From the NCBI GenBank assembly GCA_022495995.1, contig JAFEMH010001475.1, positions 1 through 64,000 on the forward strand: a stretch of 64,000 bases of DNA. The letters are read 5' to 3'. The position numbers were made by a program, and so were the translations under genes. Of this stretch, positions 1 to 10,743 are shown piece by piece. Source of the DNA: Adenophora triphylla var. japonica (lineage: Eukaryota; Streptophyta; Magnoliopsida; Asterales; Campanulaceae). The notes beneath the pieces are model-generated. The model was not told the origin of the DNA. It saw only the letters and a program-made list of their open reading frames with translations, and ran no database searches. Within the stretch, counting starts at the first letter, position 1, and each line of letters opens with the position of its first letter.

Positions 1-574
1 TGATCTCGTTATTTCCGAATGACGGAATAACATTTCGACTTCTTTCGCTTTATTTCGATCTCCCCTCTTTTCGATCTCCGTTATTCCAAGGTGAAGGAAT
101 AACATTTCGATCTCAACCAAAACTTCAACTACGACTCCGGCTTGGATTCCCCCGGGATACGTAGGTAGCCTCACTCAGAGCCCAAATTTCCAATTTGTCA
201 CATATGACACCCCCTTTCCCCGGTGAACCCGAACTACGATTATGGCTTGATTCCTCCAGATACGTAGGTAGCCTTTCATGAAAGGTCCACCACTCGACCA
301 ACTTGGTCACCCCAATCCGTCTCCGCATTCGCCGATTGGATCCTTTTCTATCGACAACCCCACTCGCCCGCAAGTGACGTTGCCGAGGGCTTGTCCGAAG
401 TACCCAAATCGCTCATGCCTACGCTTCCTAATTTTCCGGCAATTCCGGGTAATTTTTCCGGTAATTCCCGGATTTTCCTAAAGTTCCGGAACAATTCCTG
501 AGCCGTTTCATAGCCTTTTAAGGGCTGAAGGAAAGTGCTTGGTGATTAAGAAACACGTTTTTCTTAATCCCAAA

Positions 575-842
575 CCCTTCTAGAAAGGCCGCATACACCT
601 TGCACGTCTTCTAGAAGAATCCGGATTCTGGCTACTTATGTGGAGTGCGACATAATAGGCCATAAAAACCTTCTAGAAACCTCGTCACCTTGCATGTTTC
701 TAGAAGGAAGCTACATGTGGCTCCTTATGTCGTGCGACATAACCGGCCCGAGGAAAAGTTCTAGAACCATGCCACACCTTGCATGTTTCTAGAAGGAATA
801 TCTGATGTGGCTTGTTAATGTCGTGGGCGACATAACAAGCCC
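575..842 (+). promoter_or_regulatory. Three ~90-bp tandem repeats with paired TTCTAGAA sites in U3
   Basis: Six TTCTAGAA octamers lie at 578, 609, 671, 698, 759 and 787, forming three pairs about 27-31 bp apart that repeat every 88-93 bp. Each unit also has a CACCTTGCAYGT stretch and ends in an imperfect palindrome of the form TTATGTCG..CGACATAA (636-655, 725-742, 815-835). TTCnnGAA is the dyad core of plant heat-shock elements, and the array stops about 60 bp before the TATA box. A heat- or stress-responsive enhancer is inferred, not shown. Confidence 0.65.
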
Positions 843-854
843 ATGCGGGCAGCC

Positions 855-863
855 TATAAATAG
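855..863 (+). promoter_or_regulatory. TATA box of LTR A
   Basis: The sequence is TATAAATAG, followed by a pyrimidine-rich CA-containing leader, the usual layout of a plant LTR promoter. It marks the U3/R boundary about 30 bp downstream. Confidence 0.75.
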
Positions 864-1639
864 AGGTCTCCACCTCTCATTTTAAACACACCTCTTCCAC
901 CCCTCGGTCCCCTCTATAGGGAATACGCCCGAAGCCTTCTCTTTCCTCACATACCCCTCAAATCCGAACCTAATCCTCCCAAATCCATCCCACACACACT
1001 TCCCACACACTTCTCACAGCTACACTCAAGAAATCCAAGGAGTCTCCCAAGGATCCAAGGCCTGAACTCGGCCTCTCCTGTGAGGAGGAGCTAGAAGGCT
1101 CCTATATCCTAACTTGATATGAGGAGTTGTGGATCTTGAGGGTAACGAAGTTTCCACCCCCTTTTCCACTTCTTTATTTTATCTCTCTTTGAATATGAAA
1201 TCTATGGCTGTTACATGCATTGATAATGTAGTATTCCTGAGATTAAAGTTGCATACTTTAGTGTTATTATCGAGATCCACATTTCATTTCATTACATTTC
1301 ATATAAAATCTCCGTTTGATTCTTGGTTTTGCATGAACACTCAAGCATTGAGTCGTGGATCCCTCATATCCACACCCTCTTGGAAGTGTTCATTATTGTT
1401 AAACTTATGCTCCTCGAGATTTGGTTTGTGAGAAGTAACTTGACCATTTTGGTGCCTTGTTACCTCTGCAAATCTCGGTTGTAAAGCCTCACTGCCAAAA
1501 TGGCTAGTTATGTCACGCGACATAGGCGGACTATGTCACGCGACATAAGTAGCCGGTTGCGAAGTTTCACGGTTTCAAGTCAATCGATGTTAATCCCCAT
1601 AATGATATAATCGATGTCTATCTGCAATTTAGATAACAT

Positions 1640-2030
1640 CTATGTACATAATGTGTCATCTTTTTTATTAAAATACCATTTTCATACATAAAGATGCATC
1701 CTTTGCACTTAAATCTCATTTTCATGCATAAAAATCATCCTTTTTGCATTTAAAATCCCTTTTTACATTAAAGATGCACCCTTTGCACCCAAAGACTCAT
1801 TTTCATACTCAAAATGCATACTTTGCATAAAAAAATCATTCTTTGCCATTTTCATGCATCATTTGTGCATTAAATGCTATTTTCCAACATAAAAATGCAT
1901 TCTTTGCATAAAAATCTTTTCTTTGCACAAAAAGCATCCCTTGCAACCAAAAGACATGCTTTACATTCTAAAATGCCATCTTTTCACTAAAGTATCATTT
2001 TTACATGCATTTCCCCCATGTCCCCATTAG
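1640..2030 (+). repeat. Degenerate AT-rich microrepeat in LTR A
   Basis: A loose tandem array of roughly 25-35-bp units of the type ATTTTCATGCATAAAAATGC followed by ATCCTTTGCAC. No ORF or conserved site is visible. A comparable but unrelated low-complexity block (GGCACA..TTGCACATATTT units) occurs at 12990-13600. Confidence 0.5.
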
Positions 2031-2705
2031 CAACCTTGGAACGGACCGGTGTAAAAGTTCTCATCTTTGCATCGTTCCTTCCATTAAAGGTTCACGACTT
2101 CTTTAGAAAGGGACAACCTTGAACCCTATATCTCCAATTATCGCTTAAGAAAGAGTATGAAGCATCTATACGAGCTCAACCGTCTTAAAGCGTAGGATTG
2201 ATGGGCTAAGGACATTCCTTCCTAAAGAACCTCATCTTTGACCACAAAGAGAGTCATTCTCTCGATCACGCAAGTCCCGAGGGTCCCGAGGTTTAAAATG
2301 CGATGATCACAAGTCATAAGATGAGGACGGGATCATAATCCCAAATACATAAATTCCAAGAAATCTCGAGCGACAACCAACAAATGGTTTGTACGTCCGG
2401 AAGACGACTTGGGACATTCCCCCTCCTTATTTTCAAACACATGCACACAAGAAAGCACGCAAGCAAGCACGATTACTGAAATCTTGGGAGACTTGCTCCG
2501 GCAAGGCACTTTGGGTGAACGCCAAACGTTCTTCCCAAGGGGTAACTTAACCTCCGAACCCATAAAACCTTTTTTTCAAAGTTTTGAGGTAATCAAAATG
2601 GCGTGGCGACTCCGTTTTTCAAATAACTCGGATGTCTTCAAACTCGCGTGAATCCAATAAACAAAATTTGGGGCACACATTCACAGCACCGTCCGATACT
2701 CCCCC

Positions 2706-4545
2706 ATGACGGGATCAATAGATAACAGTGAGGGAAACGGAACCCCGCCACTAAGGAACCTCCAGACAATGGAGGAGGTGCTGCGAGCCTTCGAAACCAT
2801 CAAGAAGCGCCAAGAGGAACAGCAAGCCTGGATCGTAGATACCTTGCGTCTTGAGGAACAGGTGCGGTTCCCAACAACCCGATGTAACATTTGTTCTCAT
2901 AGAGGACGAACATACCGGCTCCCCGGTTTCTCAAAGCTATCGCCGGGTCTCGCCTCCGCCAAGCTACGAGATCCCGGCAACGCAAGCGGCTCTCGCTCAA
3001 AGCTCCTCGGGCGTCGGTCAAGCGGCTCAGGCATGCCCGCCTCAGCCACGGTCGGTTTCCGGCTCTACACATCAAGCTCGGTACCAACAAAGCACACATA
3101 CGTGCACTCGCTCCGTCGAGATCCCAATGCATCTCGGTATCCCCAGGATTCAATATTTTGCCTCTATACGAGCCTCGCAACCACAACCAAAAGTCCCCAT
3201 GCTTACCGAGGACGGGCATCCCAGCGGATATCCAGGCATCTCAAGTTTGCCACCTGCTAGTACGCGATTGGGGCTAACGAATCATTTCCCAGTTCCCAAA
3301 CACAACCCTTAGCGGACCTGGCAATCACGCCCTCAACTTCAACACCCCGTGGTATGGGTTGGTATACACTCAACTACCTCCCCAAGACTCCCGAATGGCG
3401 ATCCCATCGCCCAATCCACCCCCATCTTCGGTTTCCAGTCCACGAAAACGGTAACCCACCTCGCAGCAGTGATCCTCACATGGCTTGGGTGATCGAACAA
3501 ATGAAAGACATGCAAGGCAAGCTAGCTAGTTCTCGGAAGGACTCCCTCCGCCTCGATCCGAACAAAGTGGTCCCTCTCCCTCCAAAGTTCGGGATGCCGG
3601 AAATGGAAAAGTTTGACGGGACGGGAATGCCCAAAAACCCACATCGACACCTACGTCACGGGTATGAGAGCGAAAGGGGCAACCCCTCAACGGATGGCGG
3701 ATCACTGGCATTCCCTCAAATCCACAGCACTAAGGTGGTTCCTCAATGTGAAGGCGAGAAAACCGCTCCACGTGGGATCGAATCAGTGAAATCTTCTGGA
3801 GAAGTACCGTGCCAACCTTGAATGGGAGACAAACCGCCATGACACCTGCAAGCCACCGAACAAAAGGATGACGAACCGAGTGGGCGAGTTCTACAAAAGA
3901 TGGAACAGAAGCTAAGCGAGATAATGGATCCACTTTCCAAAGAAGAGCGGATGGACATCTTCCATTCCTGCCTCAAGCCATCTTTGAGGACCTTGATCGG
4001 CCACCATTTCTATCCGGATCTCCGTGCCATGGTCAACGCCAGGGACAAAGTTTGAAAAGACTCGAGTCTTCAAAAGGCAACGACGACCCCGCCTCGTCTT
4101 ACCGTTATCGAACAAACCTGGCAACTTCAACTCCCGCCCGACCAAAGGAAAGGAAGCCAGGAACGATGCACTACATTCGAACGGAGCTCAAGTAAACCGC
4201 GATCAAGCGGCCCCAAAGAATAACAATCCCCTCGCTTCCCAGTTCCGGCATTTAGATAACTTTTGGAGATGCCCTTGGGTCAAGTATTTGAAGCTTTGGT
4301 GAAACGAAATCTTCTCAAACCACTCGAGAATTTCCAACCGAAGACTCCCAAACCCAACATGGATATGAGCAAGCATTGCGCCTTCCACAACTACCCTCCT
4401 CCGGCCACACCACCGACAATTGCTTTGTACTCGAGCGGGTGGTCCAGAGGCTCATTGAGGAGGGAAAATTGGAACGCCCTCATGGTCCCATACCATCGGA
4501 AATCCATTCCCCAGAAACGACGGGGTAAACTCAATAGCCTTTGAC
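2706..4545 (+). pseudogene. gag remnant of Tat-type element A
   Basis: The capsid/nucleocapsid gene of the Gypsy element is broken into several frames. Readable pieces in order are an N-terminal charged helix (TMEEVLRAFETIKKRQEEQQ), a central PPKFGMPEMEKFDGTG segment near 3570-3630 that matches the conserved Tat gag motif ahead of the capsid core, a capsid segment around 4250-4400, and a CHHC-type knuckle-like remnant beginning KHCAFHNYP near 4370. Frameshifts and stops between these pieces rule out a functional protein. It is collinear with the protease and integrase remnants downstream. Confidence 0.7.
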
Positions 4546-4639
4546 GAAACTCCAAGCGAGAGCAGGACCCTGCAATTTCCGAAACTGCTACAGGCATCTT
4601 TGTCCCGCTACGAATGGGAGCGTGAAACTGTGAGTCAAG

Positions 4640-5330
4640 AGATCTCGTGGCCAGGGAATTCCGACAGGAACGCCCGAGGGCAAGCTGTCTCCTACGATCT
4701 TTGCCCGGCCAGAGGCATACAAATGGATGGATTAAACGTTCTCCGAAGAGGCGGAGTCAAACGGTAGCACGGGAAGCGGTTTAGCCTTCACAGACGATGA
4801 CTTGCCAATATGTGAGAATCGGCATAACGAAGCCCTCCTCATCCTCATAAAAATAGAGATGTTCTTCCTCCCAGAACGTCTTAATTGATAACGGCTCGCT
4901 TGATGACATCATCGCTTTGAGCACATTGGCCCCAAACGCACTCACGCGTCGGCCAGTCCTCTACGATACAGGCCTTCGCCTCGGAGTAATCCGAGCCTAC
5001 GATTCCTTGCACGACTCAATCGTAGGGTAAGTCAATCGGCGTATCTGAGGATCCACTTCGACGTGCAAGCTCGGGTGAGTCGAGGTAGAGTTCCAAAAGT
5101 CTGGTGGAAATCAAACCAACCTCTCTCGCTTTGTTGGGGACGACCTTGGATACATCGGATGAAAGCGGTATCATCTACTCTTCACTGATACGTGAAATTC
5201 ATCAATGCGCAATGGAAGGCGATCGAAGTGATCCAAGTGGAAGCAAGGTCTGATGTGCAAGTGAAATTAGCCGCGCCAAGCTATGACCCGAAGCAAGATG
5301 TCCCGAGCATGATCGAATCACTCTTCCCCG
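4640..5330 (+). pseudogene. aspartic protease remnant of element A
   Basis: The retroviral-type protease of the Tat polyprotein is readable in pieces. A lead-in resembling the conserved DDLP..HNEALLI motif is at 4795-4850. The catalytic-type motif LIDNGS is at about 4885-4902. A downstream segment reads WGRPWIHRMKAVSSTLH near 5140-5195, which matches the GRPWIH motif typical of this lineage. Several stops and frameshifts separate them, so it is non-functional. Confidence 0.65.
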
Positions 5331-6590
5331 GATAATTCTTTCCTACTCACTGTCCGCTACGAAGTGGATCCTTTACATCCACGCTGCTAAGCCGCATGAC
5401 GAGTGGAAATCGAAGAACTCATGGGTCGGGATGACACACTACGATATATCTCGTATGAAGAATGCTTGAGAGAGGATCAAGAGATGGATGCTCACTAATG
5501 GAGATTGATCGAGGAGTAGACCGCTTACTTCGCCGAAAACCCTCTTGCAAGCTGGCTCAATCACCGAGTCCCCAGGTACAAGAGCCAGCCCTCTTAGCCG
5601 AACAGCTCTCGGATCTTATGGGGACGGCCATCACGGCTTAGTCTCAATTCGTATCATTCCGGTGTCCAGAGCACGGATGAACGGTGGCGCAACCTCCTCC
5701 AAGGCTTAATCGGGGAAGGAGATATAGCATGCCCGCTCGAATCGGGGACATTGTATAAACGTTTCGTCCAAGCAAAGATCCCGGATAAAGAGGCGGATTC
5801 TATGAAAGTGATCAACATCGGCAGAATCCAACTCCGAATCGACGAATGCTTAAGCCTCTAGAAGTAGCCCTCGGCCACTTCTATCATCAAAAACCCCCAA
5901 GGTGTCGGTGGCAACACTAATGGAGGGACATCAATCGTCGGGAGCGGCCAAAAACCTCCGCGATACTGGTTTGAAATCGAACCACATGCAAGCTACTTTC
6001 CGGGACTCGTACGGGAAGATTGGCCACTGAACCGGCCACCACTCCCTCTAGAGCTACGTGCCCATCCGGAAGTAATGAAGCTCGGTCCAATCCCTCGTCG
6101 CCTATAGTCTAGCTTCGAGTCTTGTTGTCTGCATTGTATTCACATCTTTTGAGTCTTTTGACTGGCTTTACGCCCGAGCGATTGTGAATCTTTGATCAAC
6201 AATGCCACAGTCTTCACGCCTTCAATAAAAGGTCCGAACCTTCCTAAAAAAATCATTTCATTACGCATCTTTAACAAATGATGATATTAACTAATCAAAA
6301 GCTTAATAACACATTCATCTATACAAAAAAAGGCAAACACATTTAATTAAATAATGCATCAAGCAAACATTTAAGCATGTTGTCGAAACGAGAGAAAAAC
6401 TGGGCCCAAGTTTGCCGAGAAGGTTTTTAATTCCCACAACGACTTTGCAAGATTGCTTCGAAGAGCCAAAAGAAGACGCAGAGTCAGAGACGCCATTTCC
6501 AAAAGACACAAACCAGATTTTCCAATACCCTCAAGATCTTGGGAAATCTACCTTCATGAACAAGGAAGACTCCACACACGTAAGGGGTCA
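5330..6590 (+). other. Decayed pol interval, no reverse transcriptase recognisable
   Basis: This lies between the protease and integrase remnants where RT and RNase H should be. No YxDD box or RNase H motif could be read on either strand. The interval of about 1.3 kb is shorter than an RT-RNase H region, so most of it has probably been deleted. 6230-6400 is AT-rich and contains nothing recognisable. Confidence 0.5.
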
Positions 6591-6594
6591 AAAC

Positions 6595-7830
6595 CAAGAG
6601 CATCATGGCTCTAAAATGCCTCAGCCTCTCATTTCGTCATCCTCGGGGACATGCTATACAAGAAAACGCTACCATGTGGGCCACTCCTGTACACAAAGAC
6701 GGCCAGGAAGAAGCAAACCAAAGTCTCATGAACGAAGTCCACAATGGGGCTTGCGGTCCCAGCGCCATGAACGCCTTGAGCCACGATGGTCTGAAATCAT
6801 TCTCGGGATGGGCTACTATTTGGATCTCCATGTAGATGCGTATTGCATCCACTTTGTCCGAAAAGAGCCGCGACAAGTGCCAACGGTTCTCCAACCTCAA
6901 TCATCTACCTCCTGCCACGATCTCTATTGGCATGACTACGCCTTGGCCATTTGCCACTTGGGAATTGACGTCATCGGGGAAAATCGCTCCGCCGAGGCGG
7001 CCAGCGGTCACGTAGTTCATCTTAGTAGCCATCGACTACTTCACTAAATGGGTCGGCCAAGTCCTACAAGGTACTCACCTCCAAGAAGGTCGCGCATTTC
7101 CTCAAGGAAGAACATCATCTGCCCGATACGGCATCCCAAATGAGGTCATATCGGACAATGAAACTCACACTTCGAAGGGGAATTCGACAGGACCGAAGCT
7201 GGCTGGGTGATTCAAGATCACTTGCGCCACAAATCCCTTCTCCCTACCCAGGCCACAAAACAAAACGGCGCCCAGGTGGAAGCGGCAAACAAAACCCTCA
7301 GAACGGATCATCCGAAAAATGACCACCCGAGGACGAGATTGGCCCGAGAAGCCGCACTCTGTACTTCTGGGGGCTACTGCACATCAATGTAACAGCCACG
7401 GGAGAAACCCCCATTTGCCTCGATATACGGGATGGAAGCAGTCCTTTCCCATCGAGCTAGAAATTCCCTCACTCCGCGCCTTTGCTGGAAAATGATATCA
7501 ACGAAGCCGAAATGGCTCAAGCCGACATGACGAATTGGCTCACGTTTAGACGAGCAACGACTAAAGGCCAATGGAACACGCCCGAGCCTATCGTGCTGTG
7601 ACGGCTAGAGCTTTCGACAAGAAAGTCAAATCCCGAGACATCGTGGGAGGCGCACTTTCGTACTCAAAGAAAAGCCTCCCACTCGAACCAACTCCACCGG
7701 GGAAAATGGGAACTAACATGGATCGGCCCTTTCGTGGTTCAAAAGATCCTGGCCCGAGGCGCCATGAAGCCGGCTGCACCTAGACGGCAATCCCTCTGGC
7801 GAATCCAAATAACTTAAGCAAACTTATAGA
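6595..7830 (+). pseudogene. integrase remnant of element A
   Basis: The integrase of the Tat element is readable across frames. The zinc-binding N-terminal part includes MNEVHNGACGP (6728-6760) and a DKCQ...LNHLPP stretch near 6865-6910. The catalytic core motif VAIDYFTKWV is at 7028-7057, and GIPNEVISDN at about 7130-7160 carries the second catalytic Asp region. The C-terminal YGMEAVLPIELEIPSLR-like block is near 7420-7480, and the tail ends near 7790-7830. At least six frameshifts or stops are present. The order and motifs identify the + strand as the sense strand of element A. Confidence 0.8.
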
Positions 7831-8980
7831 CATTACTTCGCCTAAAGAAGAACAATCACATCTTCTTGGCACTCCATGTAGTGTCGAACTACGCAGACCC
7901 GAGCCCTCTAGTCCGCGGGGAGACGTAGGCAACCTTAATTGGTCCGGTCTAAAAATACACAAAAAGTCAAAAGTTTGAATGTCAATCGTGACCTCCATCA
8001 AGCCGCACACTTTTCAAGAACACGCCCCAATACTCACCTTTGGGACTCAGCCGAACAACGGCGGCAACATCAAAGGACATCCGAGGGTCACTAAGCATCA
8101 AACGACCGACTTATGTTCGCTTCCAAGCTGGCTTGTCTTCGCCCTCACGCGCTTCAAAAAAAAAAAAAAAAAAGAGCTCGAGCAAGGGCTCACAAAAAAA
8201 AAATAAAAAAAGGAAGCTCGAGCAAGCTCACAAAAAAGCTTAAAAGGCCGCAAAAAGGAGGTCAATATTCGACGCCAACAAGAGGCAAGGAAGCTTACTT
8301 AAAAGACCGGGCCAAACGACTCTTGTCAGAGATCACTCAACCTCTCAAACAAGCACAAAGCCTAAGCAAAAGTGCTGCTGCCATGGCCTGCATCGCTTCG
8401 CCCGCAAATGCAACGTAAAAGTCCAGACGGACGCCGACAAAGTGCACAAAAGAAAGCAAGGGCAAACAAGAGATCTTGCGTCTCGACAAAGCTTTAAAAG
8501 TAAATCACAAATTACTAACGGTTACAACATTTCTTGATGAGTTCAAGCACGGTCTACTCTCAAGTTCACAGACATGCTAAAACACAAATTAATATATTTA
8601 ATAAATAATGTGCTTGCAAATGCAATGAATGGATACCTCAGAGGTCATTCCGCGCTATCCGCGCTTGTCCCTCGCCATTACTCCTTTCCTTTCCCTCGTC
8701 CCACCGGCGAGTCTTCTTTCGCTCCACGTGAACCAACCTCCCGCGTCTCCCCCGCTCCGGGAGATCACGGGGTCCTCCTCACAGAGATCAAAACAATCCT
8801 AAGTAGCTCATTTACATTCCGCTCGTGCTTCTCGGCTCTGGACTTCCTCCTCGCTTGAGTCCGCAGTGACCTCTCTCCCGTCGGCCGGTCAACTCTAGTC
8901 TCGTAGTCGAAACAAAGTGTCTCCTGAGTCACATCCAAAGGGGTCGGAGAGCTCAAGCTCGCACTCCTAAGGCAATAGCC
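7831..8980 (+). other. Post-pol non-coding zone of element A
   Basis: This begins right after the integrase tail. It contains one copy of the lineage-wide CTACG...CGTAGG block (7890-7935, ending GACGTAGGCAACC) and a long A-rich tract with GCTCGAGCAAG repeats at 8156-8240. ORFs overlapping the A-tract are low-complexity and not credible. From about 8640 the base composition becomes GC-rich. No gene is seen. Confidence 0.45.
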
Positions 8981-8981
8981 A

Positions 8982-10318
8982 CTACGACAGCAAGGGTCCC
9001 GAGAATCGCTTCTGGCTTTCGCTTTCTCCCGCAGACCACTTGGGGCGCTTGACCACTAGCATTTGCTCATACCCGGGCCGGAGTGCGGAGTCATGTAATC
9101 TGACCGCTCCCCGACGTCTAAGGAAGTACCACTTGGGGAGGAAGCGGAATACTTCATACCCTCGAAGAAAATACAAGAAGGCACTGAAGCGCCCGGCCAT
9201 CTGAGGAACTACCTCCGCGAGTAGCAAGGTCATCCCGGCCCAGACCAAAGGCTCCTTGGCTTAAGTCCCTAGTTTGCGGCGGGAAACAAGCGACGGAATA
9301 TAGAAGGAGGACCAAGACAAACCTGGAACTCACGTGACGACGTTAGGACCCCTTCCTGCCAGAGATCACTCACTAGTCTCGATCCTCCGATGCGGAACCC
9401 ACGGCGGATACGTGCGTACCAAGGCTGTGCCATCCATCTCTCCCGAGGCGGGACGATCCATATCTCCGACACCATGAAAGGTCGGCGAGCAAATGACCGC
9501 GGGCTAAACGGCGTCGGAGCCTCGGGCGTAGTGGAGTCTCTCTCTTGACGGCGACACTTGAGGTGAGCAAAGCGGGGCTTCCCCCTCTCATGAACCGATC
9601 CCCGGTTGCCGAGGCGGTCGATACCATGAAGAGTCTCCCCCGGCACCCAGCGGGACATAATATCCCTCTCCGGCTACTGCGGTGCCTACCGCACATCTAG
9701 AAAAGCGCCATCGCATGAATGCGAGGAGGCTGACCCGGGGAAGAGTGTCGCCATCACGCACAAGGCAAATGCGTCCCCAAGAGACGTCACTCATCATCCC
9801 GAGCCATGAACCGCTCAGGCGGCTTCGGGAGGAAATGTCGTGTGACCCGAATCAAGGATCATGCCTGCACTTCTTCCAACGAAGCACGAAGAAATGCACT
9901 GCGAAGCTTCACGCGCGCCGCGAGACCACCAATCGAAAGAGACGAGATGGCCTCGCCACCTCCGGTCCCCCGTCAAAAGCCGAAAATCCTCAAAGTAGGG
10001 CACCATTTCATTGCCATAGAGGCTTGCAGTACACACGTGCCTCCTAACATCCCAGGCAACTTCGCGGCGGCCACCAAGCAAATCCCAATCGGGGAACGAC
10101 TCCTTGAAAAGACCCAGAGCCGAGCAAAAGACGAAACCTTACCTCGAAAGCCCGTCTCGATGCCTCATACGGCGCCGCATCCGTGTTTTCATTGCTCAAG
10201 CCCGAAGTGTGCTTGCCTCTCTGCGAAAAGCCTCGGCAAAATTCTAGGGACGTACGAAGAATCCATGGCAAAAATGGGGTTCCTAGAGAAAATGGGGAAG
10301 AAAGCTCGAAAATGGTGA
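8982..10318 (-). pseudogene. Antisense ORF remnant in the post-pol region
   Basis: Minus-strand open stretches at 8982-9248 and 9269-9658 read as plausible, non-repetitive protein, for example a segment rich in F, Y, L and W (FLYFLRGYEVFRFLPKWYFL) followed by GYEQMLVVKRPKW. They lie antisense to pol and 3' of integrase, where Tat/Retand-type elements are known to carry additional antisense ORFs (aORFs). The protein was not recognised. The + strand ORF at 9806-10318 overlaps and cannot be excluded. Confidence 0.35.
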
Positions 10319-10480
10319 AATGGGGAAATGAGGGAAGAACCGGACCTTTGGAAAGCATTTATCTCCTTCCCAAAAGCAAGGTTGGTCCGTACGGACCTCT
10401 TTGCATGCTAAGTATAAATGTCCGTACGGACCTCCTTCTGGCAAACGAGAACCCATTTTCCCCGGCCAAACGGTACAACA
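10316..10480 (+). repeat. LTR-B-like fragment with GGTCCGTACGGACC palindromes
   Basis: Perfect or near-perfect palindromes at 10384-10397 and 10420-10431 flank the sequence TATAAATG (10413-10420) and are followed by CTCTTTGC or CTCCTTC. The same palindrome plus CTCTTTGC occurs at 14026, 14063 and four times in the LTR at 16241-16495. The preceding 60 bp (runs of GGAAATGAGG) also resemble 13930-13970. It is probably a remnant or internal duplicate of the LTR-B promoter region. Confidence 0.5.
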
Positions 10481-10743
10481 ACCATTTTGTCACACAATGA
10501 AAACCTTGCTCCAAAGCTGCTTCCATGCACGGCCCCAAGCCATTCCCGGCTGAACAAACACGCTACCCTGAAACGCATGGCTCGGCTCACGTGGCATGCA
10601 CAAAAATAAAAAATAATAATAACGACAATTTCTAGGACAAATCCCGGGGAATCACAAAATGACATTACATCTTAAAATAAAATCTTGTTTGCCATGCAGA
10701 AATACGTGTGTTTTGTACGAGGTACCCATAAATATGTCTGTTG

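Larger units (their letters stand above)
1..2640 (+). repeat. LTR of Tat/Ogre-type Gypsy element (element A), 5' end outside window
   Basis: This is the untranslated LTR of a Gypsy-type retrotransposon. It precedes gag-like sequence, has a plant TATA box at 855-863, and ends in the U5 motif TGGCGACTCC (2604-2613) that recurs at the ends of the two other Tat-type LTRs here (17351 on +, 23541-23550 on -). Two copies of a conserved block (CTACG...GGCTTGATTCC-like...CGTAGG) lie at 127-170 and 233-275. Short hairpins built on GTTATTCC/GGAATAAC lie at 8-31 and 82-105. The left end is cut by the window. The PBS expected just after 2640 is too degenerate to assign, and the right boundary is approximate. 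Confidence 0.7.

Noticed and set aside
2604..2613. TGGCGACTCC as the primer binding site of element A
   Set aside because: In the minus-strand element the same motif lies inside the LTR end, and a distinct PBS (TGGCGAATCCGCTGGGGAC) follows. It is therefore a conserved U5 motif, and the PBS of element A has decayed.
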